Shown here: one piece after another, positions 63,458 through 64,000 of the stretch | How positions within the stretch are numbered: position 1 is the stretch's first letter | Layout: each line of letters begins with the position of its first letter | From: Kluyvera intermedia | Lineage (GTDB): Bacteria > Pseudomonadota > Gammaproteobacteria > Enterobacterales > Enterobacteriaceae | Direction: 5' to 3' | Length of the DNA stretch: 64,000 bases | Assembly (NCBI RefSeq): GCF_034424175.1 | Contig: NZ_CP139986.1 | Span: 3,410,001 to 3,474,000 of the forward strand | Made by a program: the position numbers and the translations under genes | The notes under the pieces: generated by a model | What the model was told of the DNA's origin: nothing | The model's input: the letters and a program-made list of their open reading frames with translations, nothing else | Database searches by the model: none

Positions 63458-63505
63458 AAATGGTGCGCCCTGCAGGATTCGAACCTGCGGCCCACGACTT
63501 AGAAG
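63458..63505 (-). repeat. attR core: 48-bp repeat in argU
   Basis: Identical to 17561-17608. Here it forms the 3' part of the intact argU gene, so integration restored the tRNA. Confidence 0.95.
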
Positions 63506-63537
63506 GTCGTTGCTCTATCCAACTGAGCTAAGGGCGC
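63461..63537 (-). tRNA. argU: tRNA-Arg(TCT)
   Basis: 77 nt including encoded CCA. Acceptor stem GCGCCCT/AGGGCGC, D-loop AGTTGGATA, anticodon TCT in CCTTCTAAG, T-loop GTTCGAATC. Reads AGA codons and is a rare, essential tRNA in enterics, so phages that integrate here must rebuild it. Confidence 0.97.
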
Positions 63538-63783
63538 ACTGGGGAACTTCTTGATGAGGTGAAGCGCGTGGAATTATACGGGCGCAGACAGGTGAGTCAA
63601 TCCATTTCCATGCGAAACCTGCACTGAATGTGGTGATGGATAAACTACCGCCAACTATCGCTCAACTCTTCAACAAAACGACTTTCCGATGAAAACTCGC
63701 AAACGATACCTGACAGCGGGCCTCGCATCTGACAAAATATGTCCATCCCCCCTTCGTTAATGACAGATGGAATAATTTCCCTG
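63538..63783. other. Intergenic region between argU and folD
   Basis: 246 bp with the argU promoter at the left. The rest should hold the folD promoter and leader; no clear further element was found. Confidence 0.6.
63573..63600 (-). promoter_or_regulatory. argU promoter
   Basis: Minus strand: TTGACT (63595-63600), 16 bp, TATAAT (63573-63578), 35 bp upstream of the tRNA 5' end. Consensus-like elements suit a stable RNA gene. Confidence 0.85.
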
Positions 63784-64000
63784 ATGGCAGCAAAGATTAT
63801 TGACGGTAAAACGATTGCGCAGCAGGTGCGCTCTGAGGTTGCGGAAAAAGTGAAGGCTCGCATTAAAGCCGGAAAACGCGCCCCTGGGCTGGCCGTTGTG
63901 TTGGTTGGCAGCAACCCCGCATCGCAAATTTATGTCGGCAGCAAGCGCAAAGCCTGCGAAGAGGTGGGCTTTATCTCCCGCTCCTACGATCTGCCGGAAA
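63784..64000 (+). CDS. folD: FolD, 5,10-methylene-THF dehydrogenase/cyclohydrolase (3' end outside window)
   Basis: The first 72 residues: MAAKIIDGKTIAQQVRSEVAEKVKAR...APGLAVVLVGSNPASQIYVGSKRKACEEVGF, nearly the same as E. coli FolD, including the Y-V-x-x-K segment with catalytic Lys56. The enzyme interconverts methylene- and formyl-tetrahydrofolate with NADP. In E. coli folD also lies by argU, which confirms the map location. Confidence 0.97.
   Translation, partial: MAAKIIDGKTIAQQVRSEVAEKVKARIKAGKRAPGLAVVLVGSNPASQIYVGSKRKACEEVGFISRSYDLPE

Larger units (their letters stand above)
17561..63505. mobile_element. Lambdoid prophage integrated in argU, 45.9 kb
   Basis: Bounded by a 48-bp direct repeat of the argU 3' part. 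Contents in order: immI-like region, acyltransferase, tailspike, tail, head, packaging, lysis, Q, nin, replication, cII/cro/cI immunity, accessory genes, N, recombination genes, xis, int. All essential modules of a temperate siphovirus seem present and open, so it may be inducible. Immunity and excision genes are P22/lambda-like, the integrase is of the argU-specific DLP12 type, and the head genes (DUF1073-type portal, DUF2213-type protease) resemble ES18-like phages. These resemblances are from memory of motifs, not searches. Confidence 0.95.

Overview
The window is an enterobacterial chromosome segment carrying a complete-looking lambdoid prophage. The host genes (ybdF, nfsB, ybdG, pheP, sbmC, argU, folD) closely match E. 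coli K-12 proteins from memory but are clearly divergent. Together with REP/BIME elements and one ERIC-type element this points to Enterobacteriaceae near Enterobacter, Kluyvera or Citrobacter; the genus cannot be fixed by eye.

Bases 1-17560 are host DNA. In order: ybdF (5' end off the window) and nfsB; a HigB/HigA-type toxin-antitoxin pair lying between two inverted copies of one 29-bp REP; an XRE/MmyB-type regulator divergent from a 14-TM drug exporter; ybdG; a four-gene catabolic locus (LacI regulator, Gfo/Idh/MocA dehydrogenase, TIM-barrel isomerase, nucleoside/sugar MFS porter) with two 12-bp palindromic operators; pheP; a TonB-dependent siderophore receptor behind a Fur-like box; a LysR regulator divergent from a secreted serine hydrolase; and sbmC with a clear LexA box. 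The catabolic locus separates ybdG from pheP, which are neighbours in E. coli.

Bases 17561-63505 are a 45.9-kb prophage in the tRNA-Arg(TCT) gene argU, bounded by a 48-bp direct repeat that is the 3' part of the tRNA. Left to right: a relic of a P4-type integrase; a P22-like immI region (two antirepressors, Arc, divergent Mnt); an O-antigen-type acyltransferase next to a tailspike; tail, head and packaging genes on the minus strand, interrupted by one foreign membrane/zinc-ribbon gene; lysis genes (Rz/Rz1, lysozyme, holin); a 0.7-kb gene-free late leader with two terminators; a DUF1133-type Q; nin-region genes (ninG, ninB, ASCH, HNH and many tiny overlapping genes); a DnaC-like loader and an O-like initiator with origin iterons inside its gene; then cII, nutR, cro, OR and cI.

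Downstream of cI are two lysogen-expressed genes of unknown function and a lipoprotein moron. Rightward from PL/OL come a structured N leader with nutL, an N-like antiterminator with an arginine-rich motif, small genes, a PD-(D/E)XK exonuclease module, a solitary DNA methyltransferase, a DksA-like zinc protein, xis and int. folD starts beyond the restored argU.

Control elements read directly from the sequence agree with each other. Related 15-bp operators occur at OR and OL. Both nut sites carry a boxB hairpin with the same GCTGAAAAGC core. The left operon contains several intrinsic terminators that N would need to override. Tail, head, replication and immunity modules appear to come from different phage lineages, as is normal for this group. 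All family names are from memory of motifs, not from searches.
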